Shown: positions 36,689-49,158, numbered from the stretch's first letter. The stretch is 64,000 nucleotides of DNA from Phlebotomus papatasi (GCF_024763615.1 NC_077222.1:64666001-64730000); one strand, 5' to 3'. The notes: generated by a model not told the origin, from the letters alone. Program-made: numbers and translations.

Positions 36689-37131
36689 TATATCGTAGGT
36701 TGTGTCTACCTCTGTCATATCTGCATTTGTTTTGTATCTGCATTCGGTGCAAGCTACAATACAGATGTCCCCTCTTGCGTGAAATGCTGACACAAAAGAA
36801 ATGCAGATACGACAGAGTGTAAGCCCAGATGGGGCTCACCTAAATAGAAGAATACAAACTTAGAGGGAAATTGGAGAACTGAAGGTGCCACCCATTTTTC
36901 ACTTCATGAGAGTGAACCGTCCACGGCGACTGATGCTCACTCACTGAAGACTGAGGACATTTACCTAACAGTAAGAGCCCCAAAGCAACCTTTCAGCACC
37001 CATGAGGATGGTAGGGGTTGGGCGTGTCAAAGGAATAAAGGATTAGGATTGGTGGGTTGTGGCCGTCGACTGGGTTGACATGTTTCGAATAGGCCACACG
37101 CTCTACAAGAGGTAGACGCAACCGACGATAT
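36689..37131. mobile_element. MITE family P, copy 2, split by an LTR-like insertion
   Basis: The left part at 36689-36817 runs from TATATCGTAGGTTGTGTCTA to GATACGACAGAG. The right part at 37108-37131 is AGAGGTAGACGCAACCGACG, then ATAT. Removing the 290-bp insertion and one AGAG restores the arrangement of copy 1. Confidence 0.8.
36818..37107 (+). mobile_element. Solo-LTR-like insertion (290 bp), AGAG target duplication
   Basis: It starts TGTAAGCCC and ends CTCTACA, i.e. the TG...CA ends of LTR retrotransposons, with AGAG on both sides (36814-36817 and 37108-37111). It contains AATAAAGG at about 37032, a possible polyadenylation signal, which sets the + orientation. GC content is higher than the host MITE. 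A 4-bp duplication suits Ty3/gypsy-type integration. No internal retroviral-type coding region is present, as expected of a solo LTR. Confidence 0.65.
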
Positions 37132-37175
37132 CAAGAGTCTCTTGATCGTCTCCGAACTTATGAGATCCGATCAGG

Positions 37176-37525
37176 AGGGGAATTCTGTAACGCTCTGGCA
37201 ATGCCATATGGCAAAATGGGTTCGAATCTTAGAAGAGCTTTTTTGAAAATGCGATTCTGTAGCCGTGACATTGCCATTTCAGCTCACGTGGCATTGTCAG
37301 AAGTCACATATTTGAGATTTCTGGTAATTCAAATGACAATGAATTTTGTGAAACAAATCAACCAAGACGTACTGTATTTTCATAAAATTATCAAGTTAAG
37401 GGATTTCATTAAAAAATCTATTAATTGCATTTTCGAACTCATATGATATGACAAAAAAAGCTCGATGGCATTCTCAGGTTTCGAACTCACGCGTGACAAT
37501 GCCACGAAAATTACAGAATTCCCCT
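37176..37525. mobile_element. MITE, AGGGGAATTCTGTAACGCTC
   Basis: AGGGGAATTCTGTAACGCTC pairs imperfectly with ATTACAGAATTCCCCTA. GGCAATGCCA...GGTTCGAATC is matched by GGTTTCGAAC...GACAATGCC on the right. About 350 bp. Confidence 0.65.
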
Positions 37526-39629
37526 ACAGGTGAATTAAATGATTATATCAGATTCGATTTTAGATGATCGAATTTCACATCATTCTAGGCTTTGATTTTT
37601 AATTCGGAGTAAATACCACATATTTTTTAGATACAAATCATTATTCTAAAATGACGTTAAAAGTGCCTTAGCTACATTTATTTTACAAATTTTTTTTGAA
37701 CAGATACTCGTCTTGGTAAAGAATCTCAGCTAGTGGATTTCTAACAGTGTTTCTGCTCAGATCCTTTTTCTCAGTTTATAAATCATGTTAACAAAACAAA
37801 AGCAAGAGTAACTGTGCGTATGTCCTAATTGTTGAAAAGTTTTTGGATTACATTCTCTTCCTCTTCTTATCTTTCAGCAAGCTCATTCATCTTCCAAGAG
37901 TTTCCCCCAAATATTTTTCAAGAAACCCTTAATTTTTTTTGTAATCTTAGAAAATTGTTTAAAGTTTTGAGTGAACCGCATGGAGATTGTTATTTGTTTT
38001 ATCTTGTTTTTATAACTATTTTTGGTTTTTTCTAACTACGTTACTTTTTGATGATTACTAATGTTGTCGATTAGTTTTAATAGGTGAGCGTGGAGTATTT
38101 TGTTCTTCTTCAATTGCGTGTTTACCTTACTTCTCAGTAAGTTTGCCTCATTCTACTGTTCTACTCCACCTCAAGTCAAATTCACCACCCTAAAAGCTAC
38201 GGTTCATCTCTTATATAGCTGCTGTGTACTTAGAACACGAGCAGAGAAATAGAGTGAGTGGGTGGTGTTGCAATCATGCTTGTATTATTCACGTAGAAAA
38301 TATATATATAAGTGGCGCGTAATAAGCAAGAATAAGTTTTTTTTCCCCTGTGTAGCGACTCTTATATGTACGAGATAGTCATGAAATCATCAGTAGATAT
38401 GAATTTTCTTTTAAAATAATTTCAATTTTATTTGTAAAGTGCCAACGAGTTTATAAGCACATTCATTTCAACAATAATGATATCATCTTGTGTTGTATAT
38501 AAGGCATATAACCATTTAATTTGTAAATATGGAAATGTAGTCAAGTGCGTTTCTAGTGCCAGAGGAAATACTTCTCTACGGTTGAAGTGAGGGGAGAAAA
38601 AAAAAGAAGCAACCAGAAGAAAACTATTAAATTTTACGGGTTTCCATACATAAATTGAATATATACGAAGCATTTGCAGTAAATCATATAAAGCGTGAAT
38701 AACTTGTTTCACTCCACATACTAAAAATTCAATCCACCCCCTCAGAGTGGGTGGATGCGTGAAATAAATGTAGGTCGCGACAGTACTAATTTGAATTTTA
38801 CTGAAATTGCCATCACAATGAAAAGTCTATTATGTATAGCAAAAGCTTTTATTGCTTATGTTGTACCTTTCTTGAACATAAAATGGGAAACCATAACTTG
38901 ACGGGTTATTGACTATATGTATGTTTTTTCTTCTCATTTTCTTGGTCGATTTTGTCCACTTTTTGCGCACCTTACAATACCTCAAACGGACACTCTTTTT
39001 AGCCCCGTGAGAATTTCCATTCTCGATAAATATTATGTTTGGCCAAGAAAAAAAAATTTCATTAACATTCCGTTGACGGAAACGTGGGATAAGTACAATA
39101 TTTGTTGATGAAAATTGAAGAAATTTGACTCGTGCTAAATTTAATTTTAATCTTCTACCTGTTTTCCTTGAGACGTTCAAAGTTTCGGAAGTATTTGGGG
39201 ATCACAAAGGGAGAGTGAGATGATGAAGTGTCTCTGGTGACAAAATTCAGCACAAATTTTCTCACAAATAGGGACTATCAGTGGGTAAAATATTTTTGTA
39301 ATCTTTGAGAAAAACAAATAAAAAGAAGACACTGATAGAAATCCTTTCGATGTGTACGTACAATAATGCCACAAAATTATTGAATAAATTGAAAAATAAT
39401 GGAAATTTAAATATTAAGTCGCAGGTGTTTCATTTTCTCAATAGACTTATGTAATTTTATGGATTTTTCACAAGGCTAGAATCATACGCACCATACGCAC
39501 GATTTCTTTTCCTTCAATAAAATATTAATTTGAGAATGCAATGACTGAGCGAGGTACAAACATTTACATAAATTTTATTTACTTTTTTTTAAAGTGACAA
39601 AAATTAAAATAAAATACTTGTTACTCTTA

Positions 39630-39777
39630 ATGCCCAGCACACAATAATTTTTATTTGTTAACATGTTTTTAAAATTTCCCATGAGAAAGAGCGAAATAAC
39701 TAGATCTCAGTTTCATTCACTCTCACTGAATTGTTAAAAACATGTTTACAAAATAAAAGTTATTGTGCGTTGGACAT
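39630..39777. mobile_element. Palindromic MITE, TGCCCAGCACACAATAA
   Basis: AATGCCCAGCACACAATAAT pairs with GTTATTGTGCGTTGGACAT. TTTGTTAACATGTTTTTAA pairs with TTAAAAACATGTTTACAAAA. The loop contains GAGAAAGAGCG / CTCTCACTG. 148 bp. Confidence 0.7.
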
Positions 39778-39889
39778 AACATTTGGCAAAATATAATTAA
39801 TTATGTTTCATAACGAATTTCTGAAAGATGGCACTACTTTTGCCAAATACATAGAATTTTTAGAAGTCACCCAAATCATCAATTTTCAA

Positions 39890-40625
39890 ACGATCCCGTC
39901 AAATAATTTCGTCAGATATCTTTAAGATTTCTGCAGAAAATATCTACACCTCTGCCGAAAATCTGCCGAGAAATCTGTAGATATTCCTACGAATTTTATT
40001 TGGGCTTGGGACAAAATTCGTCAGAAATTTTTGCAGAGTTTCTGACGAATCCTGGTGCATACAATGACGAATTTCTGTAGATATTTTGCCGATTTTCTGT
40101 AGATTTTTCTACATTCCAGACTTTCCAGACAGCTGTGTCTGAAAAGATGGAATATTTTTCACTAAAGTTTGGAAAATTCAACAGAATGATTCTTAGTGAT
40201 ATCACAGTGTTTATATAAAATGAAGAATTCTGCGACGCCGTGTTCTAAGTAGAGAATACTGAAGTAAAAACTTTAAACAGAGTGTCGACCTACATTTCGT
40301 GTTTTTGCATCATTTCATGGGCGATTTTTAAGAAATTAGTATTTTTGTCTTGGGTCTTTTTACTCATCTGAAATGTTTAATCGGTAACGCTTGTTAAGCA
40401 GAGCATACCATTTTCTTTGTAATTTCTACAGTTTCTTGATAAATCAACAATATTTTTGTTGAGACAATGTAGACTATGCAGATTTCTTATGCAGAAATTC
40501 TGACGAGAATCTGCAGATTTTCGGAAGAATTTCTGCCAAAAATCTTCAGATTTTCAGGCGGAAATTTTGCCGAAAATCTACAGAATTTCTCTAAATGTAC
40601 TAGAATATACCGTTACAATTCAAAA
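39890..40625. repeat. Clusters of TCTGCAGATTTT / CTGCCGAAAAT micro-repeats, two inverted clusters
   Basis: The cluster at 39905-40115 carries many variants of TTTCTGCAGA, CTGCCGAAAATC and TTCTGTAGAT. A second cluster at 40475-40590 carries the same words. Between them is ordinary AT-rich DNA. Probably the arms of a degenerate element. Confidence 0.5.
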
Positions 40626-40664
40626 AACCTCCGAGTAAAATTGACAGGTAGAACAATGATTTGA

Positions 40665-40915
40665 CGGGCAATAACTAATTTTTATTCGAAATTCAATTAT
40701 ATTACTGCTAAGGTGTACTTAAGGCAATGTTTAGAGTGATTTATAAATCGGCTAAAATTGGTTGTGGATCGATAATGGAGCGGTTACGAACCGATAAGTA
40801 ATTTTCGTCCGAAAATCAATTCCATTACTCTCAAAACTATTTTATGGGGTCTTTAGAGTGATTTATAAATCGGTTTAAATCGCTTGAGAATCGGGAAACG
40901 GTAAATAATGTGAGA
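40665..40915. repeat. Two-copy tandem repeat, period about 122 bp
   Basis: TTTAGAGTGATTTATAAATC occurs at 40731 and 40853, and CGAAAWTCAATT...ATTACT at corresponding places upstream. Copies are about 75% alike by eye. Confidence 0.7.
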
Positions 40916-41215
40916 GTTCTTTTGAAGCATAGTATCTAAGTCATGAGTTCGAGCACTTTGCAAAGCCTGAGAGGCTTTGCCACCTCTTTTCGAATAGAAA
41001 TGTCAGTTGAGAAAGTTTAATTTCTAACTATCATAATATTAAATCGTACTAGTAGGGGGAGGTGGGGTTACTTTGAGCTGTGGGGTTACATTGTTATACA
41101 ACTTATTCACATATTTCTAAAAGAAACTGGGTTTTAACATGATGCAATTTGGACAGACAAAACAATTATTGTTTATCTAAATAAAATAATTGTAAGGACC
41201 AGCTTCATTTAGAAA

Positions 41216-41431
41216 TACAGTAGACTCTTGCTCAATCGGGCGAAAATTTTTGTTCGCAATTTTCACCCTTGATTTTGAAGTAAATTTACTCAAATTCGCT
41301 GTAGTTTCTCTTATTTTACAATGATTCTTTATAATTGAGTGCTTTTTGGGGAATTTACAATGACTTTGACGCCCAAATCTATTTGGATGACATTTTGCTC
41401 CATATGCCCGATTGAGAAAGAGTCTACTGTA
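41216..41431. mobile_element. MITE with TACAGTAGACTCTTGCTCAA ends (pogo/Tigger-like), copy 3
   Basis: TACAGTAGACTCTTGCTCAA then TCGGGC pairs with GCCCGATTGAGAAAGAGTCT then ACTGTA. It is flanked by TA. 216 bp. The 164-codon minus-strand frame over it (41177-41671) crosses both elements and is not a gene. Confidence 0.75.
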
Positions 41432-41652
41432 GGTGAAAGAAATTGCAATACCTCTCCAAAAAAATCCAAATTTAACCAAATCGATTGAAAAATGAGCCTT
41501 CCAAATTGGTTGACCTTTGACCTTCATTAATTCAAAATGGCGAATTTTTCGGTCATAGGTATGTTTGGGCGAAATGTTCACCAGGACTAGCTCTAAAGCA
41601 TATCCAAAAATCATTGAAAAAGCTTGCACAAGAAGCAAAATAGCTGCCTTAT

Positions 41653-41836
41653 AGAACCAAGTAATAAACAAGTCTTTTAGTGCACTTTTAAAAGACTTAA
41701 AGTGCGAATTTTCTGTTGAAATTCCTATAGAAGCTCTTAAAATCCTTAAGAGTGCGCCACTTTACTTATAGTAATCTCAGTGATGGAACCAAGAGCGTTA
41801 TAAGTAAATAAAGAGATTTTTGGTTCTATAGTACGT
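41653..41836. mobile_element. MITE-like inverted repeat, TTATAGAACCAAG
   Basis: TTATAGAACCAAG on the left pairs with TTTTGGTTCTATAG on the right. Inside, AAGTGCACTTTTAAAAGACTT and related AAGAGTGCGCCACTTTA words occur. Boundaries approximate. Confidence 0.4.
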
Positions 41837-42984
41837 TACTTAAGGAATTCTACAAGACCATATTAAGAAAAAATTGTTTCTTGTGTGGGTCATTTTTTTT
41901 TGAAAATTGGAAAAACCTCATTTTTGACTTATTTTTGAGGGATAGGGAACGTACGAAAGGGGAGGGGGGGAAAGTAAAGAGGTTGGGTACGAGATAATGT
42001 CATTTGAGGAAGGGTCATCGAAAACCGGAAGTCGATATCTCTTACCGTATAAGCTCCAGAACAGTGAGAAGTTGAAAAAAAGTCAATTATATAACTGCTC
42101 TCTCTTTGAGTTCGAGCAGTAAAAATTATACATCAATGTAGCCCCATAACTCAAAGTAACCCTACCTCCCCCTACTTCCTTTTAATAGTGTGAAAGAGAC
42201 AAATATCGAAGTTTAGGGATCATTTTGATGGAAAATATTTCATAGTTAATTCCTTACATGCCTCACATACATAAATTGTATGTTATGAAGCAGAAGGATG
42301 AGTGCTGAAGCTCCTTTCCTGTCATTATCAAGTTATCACAGACCTTCCTTAACACCCATTCCATGTAAGTCAGCAATTTATTATACAGGCAGAAACAATT
42401 TGAATTATAGATCTACACATTCTCACTGGTCCAGGGAATCTTGAGGGAAGATATGCAGGTTGGATATGCGAAACAACAATAAGATATTCACATACATTTC
42501 CTCCTGGGAACAATCATACAATTGAAGAGTGAGTAATCACTGGGGAAAACCTGCATTTTTGACTTCCTCATCCAGTGATTCATGATTTATGCATTCGTCA
42601 TAAGTAAGGATGATGGGGAAAAATGTCATTTTATCCTCTCATAACTATTGTACTTGGGATTTTCCAATGTAGTACTTTACATTCTTGAAACTAATTCCTT
42701 CATCCTATTTTAATATTAAATATCACTCTCAATGTCTATCCATCAAGAGTGTTAAATCATTTTTGATCGTTTATTTTGTATTGTTGGTGTTTGTAGTATA
42801 TGTTGGGTGTGCAAATAATCATAAATTTTAATAGTATTTTGATTTCATTACGCTATTCTAGCGTTTTATGCATTTACTTTATTGTTGTACTTCATCCCTC
42901 TCACATTTCCATTGTTCTCAATTATACAACCATGAAGTTTATTCGATGGTGAACCCTGAAATTTACTCTACACGATAGAGAAGT

Positions 42985-42995
42985 GGGGGGGGGGG
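42985..42995. repeat. Poly-G run (11)
   Basis: Uninterrupted G tract following AGAAGT in AT-rich DNA. Confidence 0.9.
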
Positions 42996-44512
42996 TTGGT
43001 GCTCGAGAAAAACGAAAAGTGGAAGTGGTTGAAGTGAAGAGGATGAAAGAGAGTAATTAAAATTGATTGATGTCCATTAAATAAATTTTTCCTAATGGAA
43101 ACACATTTTACACAAGTTTACGGAAAGTATTGAGTGGTTGACAGTATTGTGAATATAAGTGGATCAGACAGGAAAATTGTTTATCTCACCTTTTAAGGTT
43201 AAATTTCGTTTTTAAAAAATATCGCGTAATTTAAGAGGTACATAGAAACACTTACTTTTCTTGATTCTTACTTTATTCGTTACTTTGAAAATTCACCTTA
43301 TGCCCTCCTCGTTGATCTTCAAAAGATAATACACTTTTGTCCAATGATGAGCTTCTGAGCTTTTATTCTGTAGATAGAATTAAAGGCCAAACAGTTTGAG
43401 ATAAACAACATGGAGTCTTCGGGAACGAAAACAGCTTTGAACAAGCCCCTTTCAATGTGCCTAAAAGTTGTAGCCAAAAGTTCAATTCCAAACATCACGC
43501 GAAATATTTCAAAAGTGAGAAGTTTTTTCATATTATAAGAATACGTACAGTATGTAGACATAAATATACTAGATTTCTATTCTACAAAGCATGAAAGTCA
43601 TGACTTCCATAGCATTCCGCTATGCTAGAATATATTTCTTCTCCTTGTTTATCAGATTTTTATATTTAAATATTTTCAAAAATGTCAAAAAAAAATAGTT
43701 CATCATAGAGTTTTATTATAATGCATTTCTGTGTGCAAATACGTTACTGGATTGAAGAAAAGTTTAGTAACTTGGAACCACAACTTATGGGATGTATTCA
43801 AAAGTGTTCCTCAGTTATAAATTAAAACTTTAAATTTTAACTCAAGCTTCACGAAGGAAATTTAATATCTCACCTTCCATTTTCAGTGAATTCGAATAGT
43901 TTTCCAAAACTTTCTTCGCCAACACCTCAAAATGTGGTGTACTCAGGGTAAAGGTAGTAGATAGTAAGATGTATATTTTCATAATAATCGAATGCTTTAT
44001 ACAAAAGTTCTCTCAATTGTTGGATGTTCATGAGACAAAATTTCTAGCCCATGGGACATGAGAAAAGTTTCAACTATAATTAAATTAAATTTTGCATATA
44101 TCTATCTCTAAAAATTTTCCATTTCCACTGAACCAGCAGAGTATAGAATATTTTTTCATCCGAATAACCAATCAACAGAAATTGAAATATTCCATAAAGC
44201 TTGCATGTAAATGAGATGATTGAACAGGATTACCATTTTGAGAATAAATTAAATTCTTCATTCTGAATTGTTGGTGAATCATTCGGGGCTATCGTTTTGC
44301 CTTAAGCTTCTATTCATTCAGTGCATTTGTGAGTGCTACTCCGTGATGCTGCAATGTCGCCCATGGTTCCTGATTGAGTTCGTATTTAGATAGTAGAAGT
44401 TTTGAATATTTTGAATTCCGAAAGTGACCCCCTACTAAAGTCAGTCCGGATAGCTTTCTGAACTATCGTAAATAGTAGGTAATGATCCCAGTTATCCTAT
44501 TAGTCTGCTAAG

Positions 44513-44727
44513 TAAGGTAAAGTGCCCTCGAGTCTACCGGTTCCTCGACTCAACCGGTGGTCAATTTTTGAATGTTTGATTGTGAATTTCTATAAAATTG
44601 TCACTGATTCGTATTTATTTATGGAATAATTGACCTATTAATGTTAGATCATACGCCAAATATTAGTGCAAATATAAATAAATTGAATAAATAACTGTAC
44701 CGGTCGACTTGAGGGCACTTTACCTTA
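44513..44727. mobile_element. MITE family S (TAAGGTAAAGTGCCCTCGAG), copy 1
   Basis: TAAGGTAAAGTGCCCTCGAG pairs with CTTGAGGGCACTTTACCTTA. ACCGGTTCCTCGACTC / GTACCGGTCGACTT pairs next. 215 bp. Copy 2 is at 50688-50928. Confidence 0.8.
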
Positions 44728-45015
44728 GTAAAAACTATTTGAATATTTTAACTATAATTTTCATTGTAAAATTTACATAAATATGTAATTTTATATATTG
44801 ATAAACATTCATGTAATTTGTGCACATTTTTATGTAAAACTGTAGAACCAGACGAAAATTGCCAACGCCACATTTAAATTTTCTCATATTTTGGCAAAAA
44901 TAGAAGAAATGGTTTAGGTTTTAGTTCTGAAAGACCAGTTTTGACAATTAAACTATATTTCTAAGATTTTATGGTAAATCCTGGCACGTTTTATTTTTAG
45001 ATCTGTTAGCGCCAT

Positions 45016-45434
45016 TAGGGCAGAATCACATTGACAGTAAAATGCTCACTATATTTCGTTAATTAACGTATTTTCATTGCAATTCTTACGCAAATTCTCA
45101 ATTATCGCATTACCTTATCTCATACTCGGTGGCACTAGGTGAAAATAATGTAAGAAAATTGAAAAATTAAAACGAAAATACGATAAACGATGAGCAAAAA
45201 AACTGTATAATTAATTTCTCGTGCAATTTGGTTTGCTCACCTTTTATCGTATTTTCGTATTATTTCTTAACTTTTCTTATATTATATTCACCTAGTGCTA
45301 CCGAATATGAGATAAGGTAATACGCTAATTGAAAATTTACGTAAGAATTATAATGAAAATGCGTAAATTAACGGAATACGGTGAGGCTTTGACAGTGACG
45401 GTGAGCATTTTTCTGTCAATGTGATTCTGCCCTA
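45016..45434. mobile_element. Foldback element (419 bp hairpin), TAGGGCAGAATCACATTGAC
   Basis: TAGGGCAGAATCACATTGAC pairs with GTCAATGTGATTCTGCCCTA. Pairing continues for about 190 bp per arm, e.g. CTTATCTCATACTCGGTGGC against GCTACCGAATATGAGATAAG and AAAATACGATAAACGATGAG against CTCACCTTTTATCGTATTTT. The ends are flanked by TA. Confidence 0.85.
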
Positions 45435-45829
45435 CGGGCCACAGATCTGAGACAGAAGTCTGCCCTTCTATTAAGATTACAACCACTGTAATTCGAGAAT
45501 CATGAGTCACCTCCCCTCTCTAACAGTATTAGAGCAGGATGTTCACAGCGAGAGGGAGTTTGACCGAAAAAATGGTGATGGGGGTAAAAAGGGTTGAATA
45601 AGTATGGCCGGAGAGTGAACCGTGAGTGTTCGATCGGCAAATGGCGTTGATCAGTCTCTAAGAAAGCGGTGTTCGCGCCGATCTGCACTCATAGTAAACC
45701 TTGAGTGACAGATTTGTTTACCCCTTGTGATACTCAAGTTCCGGGTTCCTAGCTATAAAGACCGGATAATTGGTTACTCCATGACCCATTAAAATTTTCT
45801 AATTTTTGAACATTTAAAAAAAAATTTAG
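45435..45829. other. GC-richer intronic stretch, unassigned
   Basis: It lies between the foldback and the LTR-like insertion and is GC-richer than the intron average. It contains CTATAAAGAC at about 45751. No splice-bounded frame or recognisable domain was found. It could be an old repeat or a regulatory region. Confidence 0.3.
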
Positions 45830-45833
45830 AATT

Positions 45834-46126
45834 TGTAGTCGAGATTTTCCACCTGTTAGCGAAATAGAGCCCGGCTGGTGGATTCCCTTCCCTGTTCGCG
45901 GGAAATTCATGTTTCCCGCCTCTCGCTCCAAGCAAGGCCTTTTACCGGTGGTATAGTTCTGTTGCCCGCCGTGTGGGGGATTGCCTGACAGGCGACACTG
46001 TCAGTCAGTCGGTAACATGGTCTGGAAGAGTTCGGATGGGGCACAGAGCTGGGTCGCTGCCGGGCAATTGGCCGCGATAAGCCTTGGTCTCCATGAGGAA
46101 TCTTTCAGGGCAAAAGCCCGGCTACA
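45834..46126. mobile_element. Solo-LTR-like insertion (293 bp), AATT target duplication
   Basis: It starts TGTAGTCGAG and ends CCCGGCTACA: LTR-type TG...CA with a 5-bp inverted TGTAG/CTACA. AATT flanks both ends (45830-45833 and 46127-46130). It is GC-rich against an AT-rich target. The length is close to the insertion at 36818-37107 but the sequence is different. Because the target is AT-rich, a 4-bp AATT match could be chance. Confidence 0.55.
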
Positions 46127-46977
46127 AATTCTATTTTTTTTTGTCGAAAGTATAAATTCCAAGAAAGGACAAGAAAACCTGGGACACTTTGCCATCCCTT
46201 TTGTTTAAATAAAAAAAAATAGTTTTTAGAAAGTTTCGCACCGTGCGTATATGACGCTTATCACTTTGATAAATTTATTCTTGGGAAAAAAAATTTCGGA
46301 CATTCTCCGATTTTGTACAGGTGGATTAGAAAAAGTTTAATATATCATGTTTCTATATTATTTTGGGACATCATGTAAATTCTCTTAACGTTTTCGTTTA
46401 TTGTAATTCTACTTTTAACCGTTCTAAAACATCGCTGAACTTGAGAATCCAATAAACCGTTCATATAAAACATTGTATACCCATGACATTGTTGACGAAA
46501 ATATAATAAATTTCATGTTTAAACCAATTAAAACAGGATGATTAAAAAAACGGATTACCTTCTTAAATTCCCTCTGTAAAATCCCTTACTAATCCAAAGA
46601 CATTAAAGCTGTTTTCCAATATTATTTTTAGTTCTTATTGTTCTTGCTGTTGAGAAAAAATATTTTAAAAATATTTTTTAGTAGTCCATTGTTAAGTTGC
46701 GGGAGTATTGGTTTGATATATCTAACCAATACTTGTCTAAGAAACTTTGGGTCAAATTTGAGTTATTTTATAATAAAAATCAATTAATTTCATTTTTTTT
46801 AATGGTTACTCTATCCAACCTTGTGTTATTACACATGCCTTGTGTTATTAAATAAGAATCTGTGACTATTTATTTACGAATAAATCAGTCTAAACTACAA
46901 AAAGTTCAAAATTAAAAAAAAACTGATGTAATCATAAATCGCCAAAGGGCATTTAATGAGTTAAGGGATTGAGCGTA

Positions 46978-47026
46978 AGTTTTCTGTACTCCTTCTGTAC
47001 TCCTTTTCAGTACTCCTTTTTAGACC
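46978..47026. repeat. Short tandem repeat, CTGTACTCCTTTT unit
   Basis: Three head-to-tail variants: CTGTACTCCTT, CTGTACTCCTTTT and CAGTACTCCTTTTT. Confidence 0.7.
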
Positions 47027-47118
47027 ACCAAAAATTTTGTATCAATAATGACTCTCAATTCTCATGCAGTGCTGCATTTGAATCAATAAGGCATGGGAGT
47101 AATAAGCCTCTATCCCAA

Positions 47119-47370
47119 CACTGAGAAAAAAAGAGGCTACGATCAACTTTTTTTCGTCATAACTTTAACACTTTTCGGATGTAAAAATATATCAACATTT
47201 TTTAATGTTAATTTTACACCTTTTGAGGGTAAAATCAACATGAAAAAGGGTAAGTTTAACCCATGATACACCTACAAAGGGTAATATTTACACCGATTTC
47301 GGATCAATACTGCAGGGTAAAATTAAAATTTTCGGAATGTTATTTTGACTTTTTCGGATTTCTCTCAGTG
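47119..47370. mobile_element. MITE family 4 (CACTGAGAAAAAAAGAGG), copy 1
   Basis: It starts CACTGAGAAAAAAAGAGGCT and ends TTCGGATTTCTCTCAGTG. The interior carries several GTGTAAAATTAAC/GTTAATTTTACAC palindromes. 252 bp. Intact copies are at 50375-50628, 53685-53937 and 55066-55317; a partial one is at 49307-49469. Confidence 0.85.
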
Positions 47371-49158
47371 AATGATTCCCTAAAAAAACAATTTAGTGAA
47401 TCACACCTGCCGTAAGCTTACACGTGCCTATCCTATTTTTCTAGGACACTCTCCAATTTTTATTTAATTTTATCTAGCACTATGTTATATAGAGGGAAAT
47501 TTTGTAAATATATCAGGATTATTGATGAATTTTCTATTTGAATTGACACCATGCACAATCATTTTTCAACTTGAAGTTCCATATACAGGTCCTGTAGTGT
47601 TTTTTTTACTATTGCTCACACGGTCATAAATGTTGGCGCAAAACCACAATATAGAGCAGAAAGTATTGTATGATGGACAAAAACTTTTACGATCTCTGTA
47701 AAAATCCTATCTTTCACACACCATTTTTGTATACCTACAAAACATTTGACAACTATAAATTACAAACAAGAGAGAATGTTGCGCTTATTGTTCACAGATT
47801 TCATTCGTTTTCTGATTTTCTTATATATACTGAACTAAAATACTTTGGAAAAACTCAAAGTGAGGGAGAGCTTTGTGTCGTGTGAATTTGGTCGCCTTTA
47901 GTTTGAGAACACTTACTACCCTCAACTGCCTCTATCACATATTTTGAAGCAACAAAATCACCACAGAGAAATTTCTAGAGTCAAGAAGGAAACTTTTAAT
48001 TCTCAAACTTAAACACTTTTTCAGTTGAATTGTTGCGAATGACTTTCTAAAGGGGCAAAGAAAAACTTTGAGTCACCATAAAGCTCATCCCTCCCTCAAT
48101 CACCATTTATCTCTTGCCCATCCTTTCCAGGAAAAATTGATAAAAGTTTCCCTGAAATATACAGAGAATTTGACACAGAGGAAATACATATAGTTTCGCC
48201 ATTTCATCACTCAACCCTCTGTAAACCAAATACTTCTACCTCTGATTTATCTATACAATTAACTAGAAATTGGTTTAATTAATAACACTCATCAATTACT
48301 CAATAGAGCAATATAAACACTTTTACTCCATACAACTTCAATAAAGCTGTGATGAATATTCCATTCACCAGGGATAAATTGTCTCTTGCGAAAATTGTCT
48401 TCTTTTCACTCACAATCTCATATATACATCGATTTTTCTCTCATTTGCCAACTATTACATATATTAAGTTACATCGTTACATTATCATATTATATCCCAT
48501 GACACAACGTGTAAGCGAAATGTTGTGCTACCCTTGTCAACAGTATCATGGTAATTATGTAATTTTTAATAAAATGGAAACGACCGACCCTTCCATATTA
48601 ACACATTTTGGAATGCTTTTGAATGTTTCCGTAAAATGTTTTATGACAATGGAAATGTCGTCTAATTTTAAGTCTAAAGACCTCTTTTCGGAAGTTATTC
48701 ATTTCTATGGGTTCTGGTTCATTTAAAGATTAAGTCATTGTACTTTTAAATGGTATGCATAAGAAATATACCGACTGTGCCGATAGAAAGAGTGTGATTG
48801 ACCTAAATTTTGCTTATGATCGTCTGAATAAAACTAATTATTTTCTATAAAGTTTAAGAATTAGTTTTAAAATCGAAAATTTTGATAGTTCTGAAAAAGC
48901 TCTGATTTATTTCAAAATGTTTCTTTGAACAGTGATATGGCAATTTGGTCAATTAAAAATAAAATTTGGTCATTAAATGTTCGAGGCCAGAGTGTGTACG
49001 AAGCCTGAAAGCTTCCCTTACTCATTTATTTGCCAATTTTAATTTACTGATAAATAGAAAGCCCTTTGTAAATAAGATTTCACTATATGTTTATACTTCA
49101 TCTGAAAAATATTTTCATATTTTTATGAAGTTCACAAACTGATTTAAGAAAAAGTACT

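Larger units (their letters stand above)
41053..42174. mobile_element. MITE family L, copy 2, interrupted by about 0.9 kb
   Basis: The left part at 41053-41215 starts TAGGGGGAGGTGGGGTTACT and carries GGACAGACAAAACAATTATT. The right part at about 42118-42174 ends CAAAGTAACCCTACCTCCCC. At least two other elements lie between (41216-41431 and 41653-41836). Confidence 0.7.

Noticed and set aside
38830..39180. 116-codon minus-strand frame, with an overlapping + frame
   Set aside because: Basic, low-complexity composition, no recognisable domain, and no exon-like boundaries.
41177..41671. 164-codon open frame on the minus strand
   Set aside because: It runs through the pogo-like MITE at 41216-41431 and the host MITE boundary, so it is a composite of repeats.
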